A stretch of DNA of 51,640 nucleotides, from the NCBI GenBank assembly GCA_910587425.1, contig CAJUKU010000016.1, forward strand, positions 1 to 51,640. Reading direction: 5' to 3'. Position numbers and translations under genes: made by a program. Positions 41,905-49,538 of this stretch are shown here, piece by piece. Position 1 is the first letter of the stretch, and each line of letters opens with the position of its first letter. The notes beneath the pieces are model-generated. The model had not been told where the DNA came from and did no database searches. It saw only the letters and a program-made list of their open reading frames with translations. The DNA comes from an uncultured Muribaculaceae bacterium (lineage in GTDB: Bacteria > Bacteroidota > Bacteroidia > Bacteroidales > Muribaculaceae).

Positions 41905-43158
41905 ATGAGAAGTAAAGACTCATTCCGTGTGGCATTCTTTCTTCGGCGCAACGTCCTGAAAAATGGCGAGTCGCCTGTCTTTATGCGCATCACGGTAAAC
42001 GGCCAACGCGCCGAAAACAACATCCAAAAGAGTATTCTATCGAATCTCTGGAACCAAGCAAAGGAACGTGCCACAGGCACGAGCCGGACTGCCAATGACC
42101 TTAACAAGTTCATTGAGGAAGCGAGAATTAAGGTTCACGCCATCGTTACCGAACTCCAGCAGGAGAATGAACCGGTGACAGCGATTGTCGTGCAGCAGCG
42201 TTTCTATGGCATCAATCCAAAAAAGAAAAAGGAGAAAACAATCCTTGAAGTGATACAGGCTCACAATGACGAGGCTGAAACACTCATCGGCAAGGATTAC
42301 ACCAAGACTACCGTCTATCGTTATAAGTCGATGAAACGATACCTCGAAGAGATGATCAAGAAGAACTATGAGGTTGATGACCTCCCCCTCTCCGAGTTCA
42401 CCGGCGAAGTAATCCGTGCCTACGAAGTATTCCTGAAGACCGAAAAAGACCTCTGCCAGAATACCCTCATACGCTATATGAAGGCGTTGAAAAAGATAAC
42501 CAACCGTTGCATCGCCAACGACTGGATAAAGAAAGACCCCTTTGTCGGCATTAAGTTCAAAGAGGTTCCGACTGAACCGGACTTCCTCACCATAGAGGAA
42601 CTCAACAGAATCTATGAATGTGAGCCGGGATGCAAGCGACTGGAGGTTGTCCGGGATATGTTCCTGATGTCAGCCTTTACCGGCCTGGCATTCTCGGATG
42701 TGTCACAGTTGACCGCCGAGCACATTGTCCGCGACAATGCGGGCAACCTGTGGATTCGCAAACATCGGCAGAAGACTCGCCAAATCAGCAATATTCCTTT
42801 GCTGGATATTCCGGCTGCAATCCTCAAAAAATATGAGGGGAATAAAAAGGCAGCCCAAAAAGGCGTTCTCCTTCCTGTCCCTGCCAATCAAGTGATGAAC
42901 CGCTATCTCAAAGAGATTGCCACAATCTGCAAGATTGACAAGTATCTCACCACCCATGTGGCCCGTCATACATACGCCACTGTATGTCTGTCGCAGGGTG
43001 TAAGCCTGAAAAACGTGTCGAAAATGCTCGGTCACGCGAGTGTCAAGATGACTGAGCACTACGCCCGGGTGCTTGACACCTCAATTCTTCGTGAGATGAA
43101 CGAGATACGAGACGCCATGAATTTCAGCAATCTGGGACAACAGGCAAAGGCTGAATAA
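41905..43158 (+). CDS. Tyrosine site-specific integrase of the mobile element
   Basis: 417 residues: an N-terminal arm-binding domain (about 1-90), a SAM-like core-binding domain (about 105-205) and the catalytic domain with TGLAFSDVSQL, HVARHTYATVCLSQG, LGHASVKMTEHYARV. The nucleophile is the Tyr in EHYARV. The first catalytic Arg position reads Ala (TGLA rather than TGLR), which is common among Bacteroidales integrases and so not a sign of decay. It recombines the element with its chromosomal site, here most likely tRNA-Phe. The gene is alone on its strand and ends at a bidirectional hairpin. Confidence 0.93.
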   Translation: MRSKDSFRVAFFLRRNVLKNGESPVFMRITVNGQRAENNIQKSILSNLWNQAKERATGTSRTANDLNKFIEEARIKVHAIVTELQQENEPVTAIVVQQRFYGINPKKKKEKTILEVIQAHNDEAETLIGKDYTKTTVYRYKSMKRYLEEMIKKNYEVDDLPLSEFTGEVIRAYEVFLKTEKDLCQNTLIRYMKALKKITNRCIANDWIKKDPFVGIKFKEVPTEPDFLTIEELNRIYECEPGCKRLEVVRDMFLMSAFTGLAFSDVSQLTAEHIVRDNAGNLWIRKHRQKTRQISNIPLLDIPAAILKKYEGNKKAAQKGVLLPVPANQVMNRYLKEIATICKIDKYLTTHVARHTYATVCLSQGVSLKNVSKMLGHASVKMTEHYARVLDTSILREMNEIRDAMNFSNLGQQAKAE

Positions 43159-43176
43159 TCCCCCAAATAACAACTT

Positions 43177-43207
43177 GAACCCCGGCAATCAAAAGTTGTC
43201 GGGGTTC
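43177..43207. terminator. Bidirectional hairpin after the integrase
   Basis: GAACCCCG (43177-43184) and CGGGGTTC (43200-43207) form the stem; an outer TCCCCCA (43159-43165) and TGGGGGA (43220-43226) pair encloses it. It separates the integrase from converging small genes. Confidence 0.65.
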
Positions 43208-43210
43208 TTG

Positions 43211-43501
43211 TCATTTCAATGGGGGAATGTAGTTCTCTCTCATAAGGTCTTCAATTTCATTCTCGGCATATAATATTTTTCCGCCGACTGAATAAAATCC
43301 GATATAACCTTTTGCACGATAATTGGCAAGCGTACGCTTCTCAATGCAGAGTCTCTTGGCAAGCTCGGTATCAGTTATATATCTTACACCATTAAACATC
43401 GGACGCGACATATCCGCAAGGGTCTGTGTGTTTTCTTTTATGACATCTATCAGACCGAAAAGAGCCTTACGCTCCTCTTTAGTCTGCAATTCAGTCCTCA
43501 T
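43211..43501 (-). CDS. Small helix-turn-helix protein, excisionase-like
   Basis: 96 residues with a MerR/excisionase-type winged helix: YITDTELAKRLCIEKRTLANYRAKGYI, then a wing GFYSVGGKILYAENEIEDLM. An N-terminal helix (about 1-35) may be for dimer contacts. Such proteins beside integrases in Bacteroidales elements direct excision or regulate the transfer genes. The start overlaps the stop of the next helix-turn-helix gene by 11 bp, so the two are translated together. Confidence 0.8.
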   Translation of the reverse strand: MRTELQTKEERKALFGLIDVIKENTQTLADMSRPMFNGVRYITDTELAKRLCIEKRTLANYRAKGYIGFYSVGGKILYAENEIEDLMRENYIPPLK

Positions 43502-43781
43502 ATTGAACCCTTTTATCTAATAGTCGCCCAATCTCTGATGCCGGATAATATACTTTGCCATCTATTGTGGTATAACCGATTTGTCCATCGGAGCGCAGTG
43601 TCTGCATAGACCGGGCATTACGTCGTAATATTGCTTGTGCGGTCTCATTATCAATCCATTCCTCTGCTACATGGCGGTGTAAGCGAGATATGGATGTTTC
43701 CAGAGCCTTGCGGCAATTTTGCAGAGCTTCAATCATCGCATTATAAAGAGAGCGTTCAATTGTAATATATTCCGAACTCAA
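43491..43781 (-). CDS. Second small helix-turn-helix protein
   Basis: 96 residues, a paralogue in layout of the following gene: N-terminal helical part (about 1-45), then EWIDNETAQAILRRNARSMQ and TLRSDGQIGYTTIDGKVYYP, again a recognition helix plus wing. Probably a DNA-binding co-factor of the integrase or a regulator of the element. First gene of the pair in transcription order. Confidence 0.78.
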   Translation of the reverse strand: MSSEYITIERSLYNAMIEALQNCRKALETSISRLHRHVAEEWIDNETAQAILRRNARSMQTLRSDGQIGYTTIDGKVYYPASEIGRLLDKRVQYED

Positions 43782-43826
43782 TTCTACTTTATAATAATGC
43801 GTGCTTCTCAGCAGGCAAGAGTTAAG

Positions 43827-43856
43827 AATGGCGGCGGCATATCAACCGCCGCCATT
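43827..43856 (-). terminator. Strong hairpin after the topoisomerase-like gene
   Basis: AATGGCGGCGG (43827-43837) and CCGCCGCCATT (43846-43856) around 8 bases; a second, smaller hairpin GCTGAC...GTCAGC lies at 43862-43881, nearer the gene stop. Confidence 0.75.
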
Positions 43857-43892
43857 TTGGTGCTGACTATGAAAAGTCAGCGGGTTGTGAGG

Positions 43893-45686
43893 TCAGACCG
43901 CAGGACGGTATGCCTCCGCATCAGTACCCAGAACATGGGTCGGCTGATAATTGGCGTCCAGAGCCAGCACCGAGGAGAATCTCTGACCTTCTTCAATCTG
44001 AAGGCCCTTTACCTCGGAAGTGTAGAAGAACGTCAGCAACTGACGTGTAAGTTCAGGAGTGAGCCTGCGGCCGAGATATGTATCGGCAATGCGATAGTTG
44101 CATTCGGCACAGCAGATACTGTGATTGTTGTGGTATATGGCGTGGGCACCACATACAGGGCAGACAGTCCCTGCATAATCACTGTCAATGAGTTTGCCGT
44201 TGAGCATTTCGGCTGTGAAGGAATAGAGCCAATCGCCAAAATCAGCGATGCACTGCTTACCGGTGCCGATTCCGGCTGCAAGCGAATTGGCATCAAACTG
44301 GAATGCCACAAGGTTGGCTCCGGGATAGAGACGACCGATATTGTCCATAATATCCTCCGCGGTCTCGGAGAGGAATATCATACCCTCGCACTCCTTTACG
44401 AGCTGCTTGCCGATGAGAGACGAGATAACGCTGCCAAAATCATCGCCTTTCACTTTGAAGGGCATTTTTGTGTCGGTAAACTCCTTCACGAGAGTTGAGA
44501 GAACTGAGGTCAGATCGTATGTGATGACCGGAGAGGGTGCAATTTCCCTGATGACCACTTCTATGAACGGTTCTCCGCAAAGCGATGTCCCAAGAGGAGC
44601 GTTCTGCACCCGAGATGCAGAAAGGGTGTGCGCGAAGTCGATACCTCCGGTTGAATAGGAGATTTTGCCGGTGGTGATACATTCAGAGCGATTTGCCGCG
44701 GTTTTACGCTCGCGTATGAGCTGATAAAGTCGGTTTTCGGCGCGGCTCATACTTGCCACGGGATTGGCGATGGTTGTGATGGATGCCTTATGGGTGTAGG
44801 GGGAAGTGATTAGTCTCCTGTTGAACAGGCTTCGGGCTGTGGTCATTGTGCGACCCGGAAGGAGATGAAGTTTGCGGAAGGCTTCGATCTGGAGTGTGGT
44901 TGTGCTGAACAGCTGAGTAGGTTTGTCGTCGAGACTGACTTCCATCTCCACGGGTAGCATCGAAGGGAAATTGAGCGATTTCAGGGCGGTTTCCGCTTCT
45001 TCGATGGTGTTCCACGACTGCTCGCTCATCATGCCCATCCCGGTGCCGGGATTGAGGCAGAGTTTGAAAGTTGATGCGGAACGGAACGAATCGTCAATGT
45101 GCTCGTCAATAGCACGAAGGAAGTCGAGGACGATTACCTCATTTCTCGTGAGGTTGATGTCGGGGAAACCGATAAGGTGGAGTGCATTGTTGAAGTTGTA
45201 GTTGAAAGCTGACTCCATTGCCATGCTTACCAGACCCGTTTGTGCGAGTCGGTGAAGTTTACGGCCCGATTCACGAGAAGTGAACGATGAAACGACGTCA
45301 GAGCGGCGTAGGCTGTGGAGCCACATGCGGGAGGTCTTCTGCCCCACATTGAAGTGGCGGCACAGATTGTCGAAACGAGCCTGAGCATCGGCTCCGCTTT
45401 CGGAGGCGAATACCACTTCGCTTGCTGCGAGGATGGCTTTGCGCACTGTTCCCTCGAAACCTCGCTGGCACTTACGGCGGTTCTGTCGCAGATTGTAGGT
45501 CGAGGGGATGTAGGGCAATTTGCCCAAAGTGTTGATGTTGAGTTTACGGGGTGTCAGGAAATCCTGCGGTACTGCAATTACAGTTAGGTCGTCGCTGTTG
45601 AAGATACCGGATATTTTGCCGGGGGGCGCGTTGAACGCTTTGGCAATAGCCTTAGCTGCGCGGGGGTTCTCGGTGATAATTACCAT
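43893..45686 (-). CDS. Type IA topoisomerase-like protein with altered catalytic residues
   Basis: 597 residues with the outline of a TopB-type enzyme: the start MVIITENPRAAKAIAKAF resembles the TOPRIM start, the second TOPRIM acidic motif is replaced (VVFASESGADAQARF, about 92-105, in place of the DxDREGE type), and the active-site segment reads LITSPYTH (292-299) where the family has LITYPRTD, so the catalytic Tyr position is Ser295 and a Tyr sits two residues later. A zinc-ribbon-like CPVC...CAEC lies at 509-529. Bacteroidales elements carry topoisomerase-like genes for transfer; whether this one cuts DNA is doubtful. It starts 99 bp after the DUF3945 gene. Confidence 0.72.
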   Translation of the reverse strand: MVIITENPRAAKAIAKAFNAPPGKISGIFNSDDLTVIAVPQDFLTPRKLNINTLGKLPYIPSTYNLRQNRRKCQRGFEGTVRKAILAASEVVFASESGADAQARFDNLCRHFNVGQKTSRMWLHSLRRSDVVSSFTSRESGRKLHRLAQTGLVSMAMESAFNYNFNNALHLIGFPDINLTRNEVIVLDFLRAIDEHIDDSFRSASTFKLCLNPGTGMGMMSEQSWNTIEEAETALKSLNFPSMLPVEMEVSLDDKPTQLFSTTTLQIEAFRKLHLLPGRTMTTARSLFNRRLITSPYTHKASITTIANPVASMSRAENRLYQLIRERKTAANRSECITTGKISYSTGGIDFAHTLSASRVQNAPLGTSLCGEPFIEVVIREIAPSPVITYDLTSVLSTLVKEFTDTKMPFKVKGDDFGSVISSLIGKQLVKECEGMIFLSETAEDIMDNIGRLYPGANLVAFQFDANSLAAGIGTGKQCIADFGDWLYSFTAEMLNGKLIDSDYAGTVCPVCGAHAIYHNNHSICCAECNYRIADTYLGRRLTPELTRQLLTFFYTSEVKGLQIEEGQRFSSVLALDANYQPTHVLGTDAEAYRPAV

Positions 45687-45717
45687 TTAATAAAATTTGA
45701 ATTTTAGTGAGTAATAT

Positions 45718-45751
45718 GGCGGGGAGTCATAGGACTCCGAGGCTACCCGCC
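45718..45751. repeat. Compound inverted repeat between the DUF3945 and topoisomerase-like genes
   Basis: An outer GGCGGG (45718-45723) and CCCGCC (45746-45751) enclose an inner GGAGTC (45723-45728) and GACTCC (45733-45738). No T run follows, so it may be a leader structure or protein site rather than a terminator. Confidence 0.5.
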
Positions 45752-45785
45752 GTTAATTATGATATTTGGATAAAGTGGTTGGACA

Positions 45786-47261
45786 TCAGAGTTTGGGCCC
45801 TTTGGGCTTTTTCTTTGGAGCCTCCTGAGGTTCCGACTTCTTCTGCTGGGTTTTCTGTTGTTGGTTTTTCGGCTCTGTCTGACCCATATCCAGCTTGTCG
45901 GTTACATTCTTGGTGGCTTCATTGGTTTTGCCCTGAAGGTTGATTGCCGCCTGTACCTTGCTTGCATCAGCGAATCCGACAACCTTGCCGTTTTCCATGA
46001 CACCGAAACAGCTCTCAGGCATCTTCTTCTCCTTATTGAACTGGAGATAGACCATGTAGTCCTTCCCTTCGACATTGAGGACTCCGACCTCAACATTGTT
46101 TCCGGCAAGATATTCACTTTGCTTGTGTTCGTCCATCGGGATTCGGTACCACTGTTTGAGTCGCTTCGGGTTACCCTCTGCATCAGTGAAGTTATACACT
46201 TTTTTCTTCGCGGTGGACTCAGATTGCCCAGTTGCTTCATTCTGAGAGACGTTCTCTTTCTGTTTCAGAGAAGTCATGTTTATGAGTCCGAGGTCGCGGC
46301 GGTCGATGCTGTACCGCAGGTCGGCTTTGAAGTGGCGGCCGTCTTTTGTGATGATTTCTCTGTCTCGCAGAGTCCCGCCATTTTTAAGCTGCATCACTTC
46401 CTTGATGTCAAGCTCGATATTGCAGATTTTATTCTTGACATATACATCCTTATACGGGATGCTCAGGATTTCGTTGGTGAGCTTGTCAAGATGAACAATG
46501 CTCGGCTCCTTTTCGCCGGTTTTGGGATTGACAAGTTCTACTGTATGGGAGATTGCTCCGTCTTTGAGTAACTCGGCTTTATCTTCCTCGGTAAACGAGT
46601 AACCGTTGTAGGTCTTGTCAAGTTGAGGCTCAACCTTTTTGATGTGGGGTGAGAGTGTGATGCTCCCATCGGGATTATGCTTGAACGTAAGACGAGCTTC
46701 AAGCTCCTGTTTTTCACCGTCGATGGTCGTCGTAAGTTTTACCAGACCGGGAGATTTGTGATTATAGAGCATATCGGTCAGCTGCTTCTGCTCTTCAAGT
46801 TCGTGGCGGGTGATACCCCATTCTTTTTCGATGCGCTCCCAATCCACTTTGTTGGGATCGACCTTTGAATACTTTTTGTTTTCAACGGAAACGCCTGAGG
46901 ATTCTTTGACTTCCTGCGCGTAAGTATCGGTCTTCACCGCGTAAGGGTCAAGCATCTGTTTGTTAGCCTCGGGATCTTCAAGCAGAGCCGCAAGTGCCCG
47001 ACCTTCCTTGTCAAAGTCTCCGGCAGCAACTTTGAAAAGACCGAATATCGAAGGATTCTTAGCCTGTCGAATGAAGTTAGACATAAACGCCTCAAGCGGA
47101 TTCTGCCCTTTGCTGAACTTAACGAGGTCGCTCAGCGATGCCGATTTCACATCGGCCATTTTTGGCGAGCCGTCAGGATTCTGACCGGTCACCGCACCGA
47201 TTTGCCCTGTCTCGTTATTACGGGCAATCAGCACATTGGGTTCTTCTTGGTTGTTTTCCAT
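45786..47261 (-). CDS. DUF4099/DUF3945-type protein of conjugative elements
   Basis: 491 hydrophilic residues with no signal or membrane segment. The middle part VDWERIEKEWGITRHELEEQ is typical of DUF4099, and YKDVYVKNKICNIELDIKEV with LKNGGTLRDREI of DUF3945. The last 45 residues are rich in K, Q, P and E, ending KKKPKGPKL, a likely nucleic-acid-binding tail. These proteins occur in Bacteroidales conjugative elements next to topoisomerase and helicase genes; biochemical function unknown. The gene starts 23 bp after the small helix-turn-helix gene upstream, so they share a transcript. Confidence 0.82.
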   Translation of the reverse strand: MENNQEEPNVLIARNNETGQIGAVTGQNPDGSPKMADVKSASLSDLVKFSKGQNPLEAFMSNFIRQAKNPSIFGLFKVAAGDFDKEGRALAALLEDPEANKQMLDPYAVKTDTYAQEVKESSGVSVENKKYSKVDPNKVDWERIEKEWGITRHELEEQKQLTDMLYNHKSPGLVKLTTTIDGEKQELEARLTFKHNPDGSITLSPHIKKVEPQLDKTYNGYSFTEEDKAELLKDGAISHTVELVNPKTGEKEPSIVHLDKLTNEILSIPYKDVYVKNKICNIELDIKEVMQLKNGGTLRDREIITKDGRHFKADLRYSIDRRDLGLINMTSLKQKENVSQNEATGQSESTAKKKVYNFTDAEGNPKRLKQWYRIPMDEHKQSEYLAGNNVEVGVLNVEGKDYMVYLQFNKEKKMPESCFGVMENGKVVGFADASKVQAAINLQGKTNEATKNVTDKLDMGQTEPKNQQQKTQQKKSEPQEAPKKKPKGPKL

Positions 47262-47284
47262 AGAAAAAACTTGGATTAAAAATG

Positions 47285-47605
47285 TTAATTATTTCCCTCA
47301 CGGGATTTTATTCTCTCTTTTCCGACAAGAACGAAATTCCTGTCGATAAAATCATCGAAACTTCTTTGGGTCACAAATTTCAGATTCCCAACTTTCGCTG
47401 TATATATTTCAAGTAAACCGGCCTCTGCATATCTGAGGAATGTTCGGGACTTGACACGGAAAGCCTCCGTAAGGGTTTCGAGCGGAATAATGGGTTCTCC
47501 TTTGAATGTGAGAGAAAGTTTCGGAGCTTCCTTTTGTATGGCGATGAGAGCGTCTGCGCCGGTAAGGAAGTCGGGGTCGGTATTCAACCGTCTGCCCCTA
47601 CTCAT
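47285..47605 (-). CDS. Small helix-turn-helix protein of the mobile element
   Basis: 106 residues; EPIIPLETLTEAFRVKSRT followed by FLRYAEAGLLEIYTAKVGN looks like a MerR/excisionase-type winged helix in which the wing contains the VGNLKFV turn. Heads the run that continues into the DUF3945 and topoisomerase-like genes, so it may regulate them. I cannot assign a named family with certainty. Confidence 0.65.
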   Translation of the reverse strand: MSRGRRLNTDPDFLTGADALIAIQKEAPKLSLTFKGEPIIPLETLTEAFRVKSRTFLRYAEAGLLEIYTAKVGNLKFVTQRSFDDFIDRNFVLVGKERIKSREGNN

Positions 47606-48136
47606 TCAGGTGGTGGTTTTGGGTTACACATGATTCTTTATGATTATGTTGTCACCGGGAATGTCCGCGGTTTCGATAATCATAACTGCATGGTTTGGAA
47701 TTTGGCTCAAAAAAAATTCAAAAAAGTTGTAATTGACTGATTTAAGGAATGATAGTTAGAATTTGGCACAATTTACCAATATTCATCGAATCAGCAAATC
47801 TTTCCGAATCGGCAAAATTTTCAGGTGTTACATTGGGGTAGAATGGTTCATTTGAATGTGATAAATCTGATTTGCCCATCCTCACGGACAGAAAAATAGC
47901 GTATAGGCTTTTTCGATTTTCTGCTGGCTCTGGACGGGCCAATAATCCATCGTTGTTGCCTATACGCTATGCTTGAAGCATAGCATAAGATGCAACGTGA
48001 GTTGGATTATCTCGTAAATTGTCCAGATTTACAGAAAAGCTCGCGTAATCTTATGTTATCCTAATATCGGAATGCGATCAACTCTTTAATCGCTGTATGT
48101 CTGATTTCAAGTACAAAATTAACAAATTTTTCTGAA
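47606..48136. other. Non-coding region with a large nested dyad
   Basis: 531 bp between the small helix-turn-helix gene and the NtrC-like gene. The main element is the nested inverted repeat at 47929-48027. A 66-codon minus frame at 47742-47942 runs across part of it, but shows no recognisable domain. The remainder is A/T-rich. Confidence 0.5.
47929..48027. repeat. 99-bp nested inverted repeat around a 19-bp palindrome
   Basis: Four concentric pairs: TCTGGAC (47929-47935) with GTCCAGA (48021-48027); TAATCCA (47943-47949) with TGGATTA (48003-48009); CGTTG (47951-47955) with CAACG (47993-47997); GCTATGCTT (47966-47974) with AAGCATAGC (47976-47984). In addition AGCGTATAGGC (47898-47908) matches GCCTATACGCT (47958-47968) in reverse, an alternative pairing that overlaps the central stem. 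Candidates are a transfer origin, a recombination site or a switchable leader RNA. Confidence 0.6.
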
Positions 48137-49423
48137 TCAGACACTCACTTTTTGTGCAATCTTGTTACCTTCAGCGTCAAGACTATATTTTTTTCGCTTA
48201 TTGTTAAGAGTTCTATCGCACATGCCAAGCAGGACAGCCGCATCTTTAAGTGTAGGGGTTGACCTTATGGCGAATACAATCCTTGATTCTTCGTCAAGCC
48301 CGAACATTGACAAAGCCGTGCTTACTTTGAAATCCGTATAGCAATCATTTTGAAGATTGCTGATTGTGATACGTCCCGTAGTTGAGACAGCAGCACATTG
48401 AGTAACCGTATTTCTGAGCTCTCTTGCATTTAGCGGCCAGCTATATCCTTTCAGCATATCGAGTGCGCCGGGTGTCATTTGGCATACAGGCAGATTGTGA
48501 ATCTCCGCAAATTGTTGGAGAAAAAATCGTGCAAGAGGCTCTACATCCTCCGGGTTCTCATGCAGTGATGGTATAAGGACGGTCGTTGTAGCCGCATTAT
48601 GCATTAGTGCACAGTTAATCGTACCATCAGCAATTTTCTCCCTGATTGATACATCTGCCGTTGCTATGATTCTCACATCGTATCTTCCGGATTCAATCTC
48701 AGACATTATCAGAGACTGTCCCCGAGGGCAAAATGAATGGAGATTTTTAATTACGATAATTCCGGCATTTGCTTTCTCGAAGCAGGAACGGATATGATAC
48801 GCGGGGCATGGAACTTCGCTGAGTGTCTCCGTCACAAAATCAGGATAGTTGATAATAACCAGCGGCTTGTCTGCTCTATTGCTCTTGCTGTGAATATATC
48901 GGGCGAAGCGTTCTTTTCCAAGGCCGGGTTCGCCGATAATCAAAACATTTGCATCCAACTTTGCGATACGGTTAAGACACTCCATTACATTTATAAATGC
49001 AGCACCTCTTCTGGGATATGGAGTTGAACGGTCGTATGAACAGCCTTTTCGAGGTAGATAACGATTGACCTTGAGTAATAACTCCTTGTCAAAGGTTTGC
49101 TGTTGCACATAATCAATGGCTTTGTGACCATTCATAGCTCTACAAACATCCACGGAGGATAGATTGACTCCAAAGACAATTACAGGATGATTGATTCGAG
49201 CTTCACGCAGTGCAATGATAAACTCTGGAGCTTCATTGCAATCCTTGTCGCCAATTCTGTAATTTGCGAGGATGAGAGAGCCGAATGGCAGCTTTTTAGC
49301 CTGTTCTATTCCGGCCTTCATTGATGTTGCCGAGACAGGATCATGACCTCCCTTACGGAGGATCGCACCTGCCTCTTGGTAGTCTCCCGGACCACCTACG
49401 ATTAAAATTTTCGCCATAGGCAT
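48137..49423 (-). CDS. NtrC/RteB-like regulator with degenerate receiver and AAA+ domain
   Basis: 428 residues with the three-domain outline of an NtrC-class regulator. The receiver lacks the acidic pocket (KILIVGGPGDY) and has Asn54 at the phospho-Asp place (LILANYR). Walker A is kept (GEPGLGKE, 164-171), but the Walker B segment reads GIIVIKNLHS (221-230), with K and N where D and E belong, and there is no GAFTGA loop. A Fis-like helix-turn-helix remains near the C-terminus (LKDAAVLLGMCDRTLNNKRKK), as does WPLNARELRN. It may act as a DNA-binding repressor or ATP-sensing switch rather than a sigma-54 activator. RteB-type regulators are known in Bacteroides conjugative elements. Confidence 0.78.
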   Translation of the reverse strand: MPMAKILIVGGPGDYQEAGAILRKGGHDPVSATSMKAGIEQAKKLPFGSLILANYRIGDKDCNEAPEFIIALREARINHPVIVFGVNLSSVDVCRAMNGHKAIDYVQQQTFDKELLLKVNRYLPRKGCSYDRSTPYPRRGAAFINVMECLNRIAKLDANVLIIGEPGLGKERFARYIHSKSNRADKPLVIINYPDFVTETLSEVPCPAYHIRSCFEKANAGIIVIKNLHSFCPRGQSLIMSEIESGRYDVRIIATADVSIREKIADGTINCALMHNAATTTVLIPSLHENPEDVEPLARFFLQQFAEIHNLPVCQMTPGALDMLKGYSWPLNARELRNTVTQCAAVSTTGRITISNLQNDCYTDFKVSTALSMFGLDEESRIVFAIRSTPTLKDAAVLLGMCDRTLNNKRKKYSLDAEGNKIAQKVSV

Positions 49424-49453
49424 GTAAGTTTGGGGTGAATTTTATGATATAAA

Positions 49454-49469
49454 ATGTCTCGTTAGACAT
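49454..49469. repeat. Small hairpin upstream of the NtrC-like gene
   Basis: ATGTCT, 4 bases, AGACAT; 30 bp before the ATG of the NtrC-like gene and about 70 bp past the stop of the helicase gene. Possibly an operator for self-regulation; too short for a firm call. Confidence 0.3.
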
Positions 49470-49538
49470 ATTAACAATTTATAAGTACGTTTAGATGATT
49501 GGTGGCGAACTTTTTATCTAAGTTAACAATCTGTCTAA

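Noticed and set aside
41905..43158. Integrase as a pseudogene because the first catalytic Arg is replaced (TGLA)
   Set aside because: This replacement is common in functional Bacteroidales integrases; all other catalytic residues and the length are intact.
43719..44498. 259-codon plus frame over the topoisomerase-like gene end
   Set aside because: It covers a terminator hairpin and is antisense to the zinc-ribbon region; no recognisable domain.
47742..47942. 66-codon minus frame next to the nested dyad
   Set aside because: It overlaps inverted-repeat DNA and has no domain; kept only as a remark.
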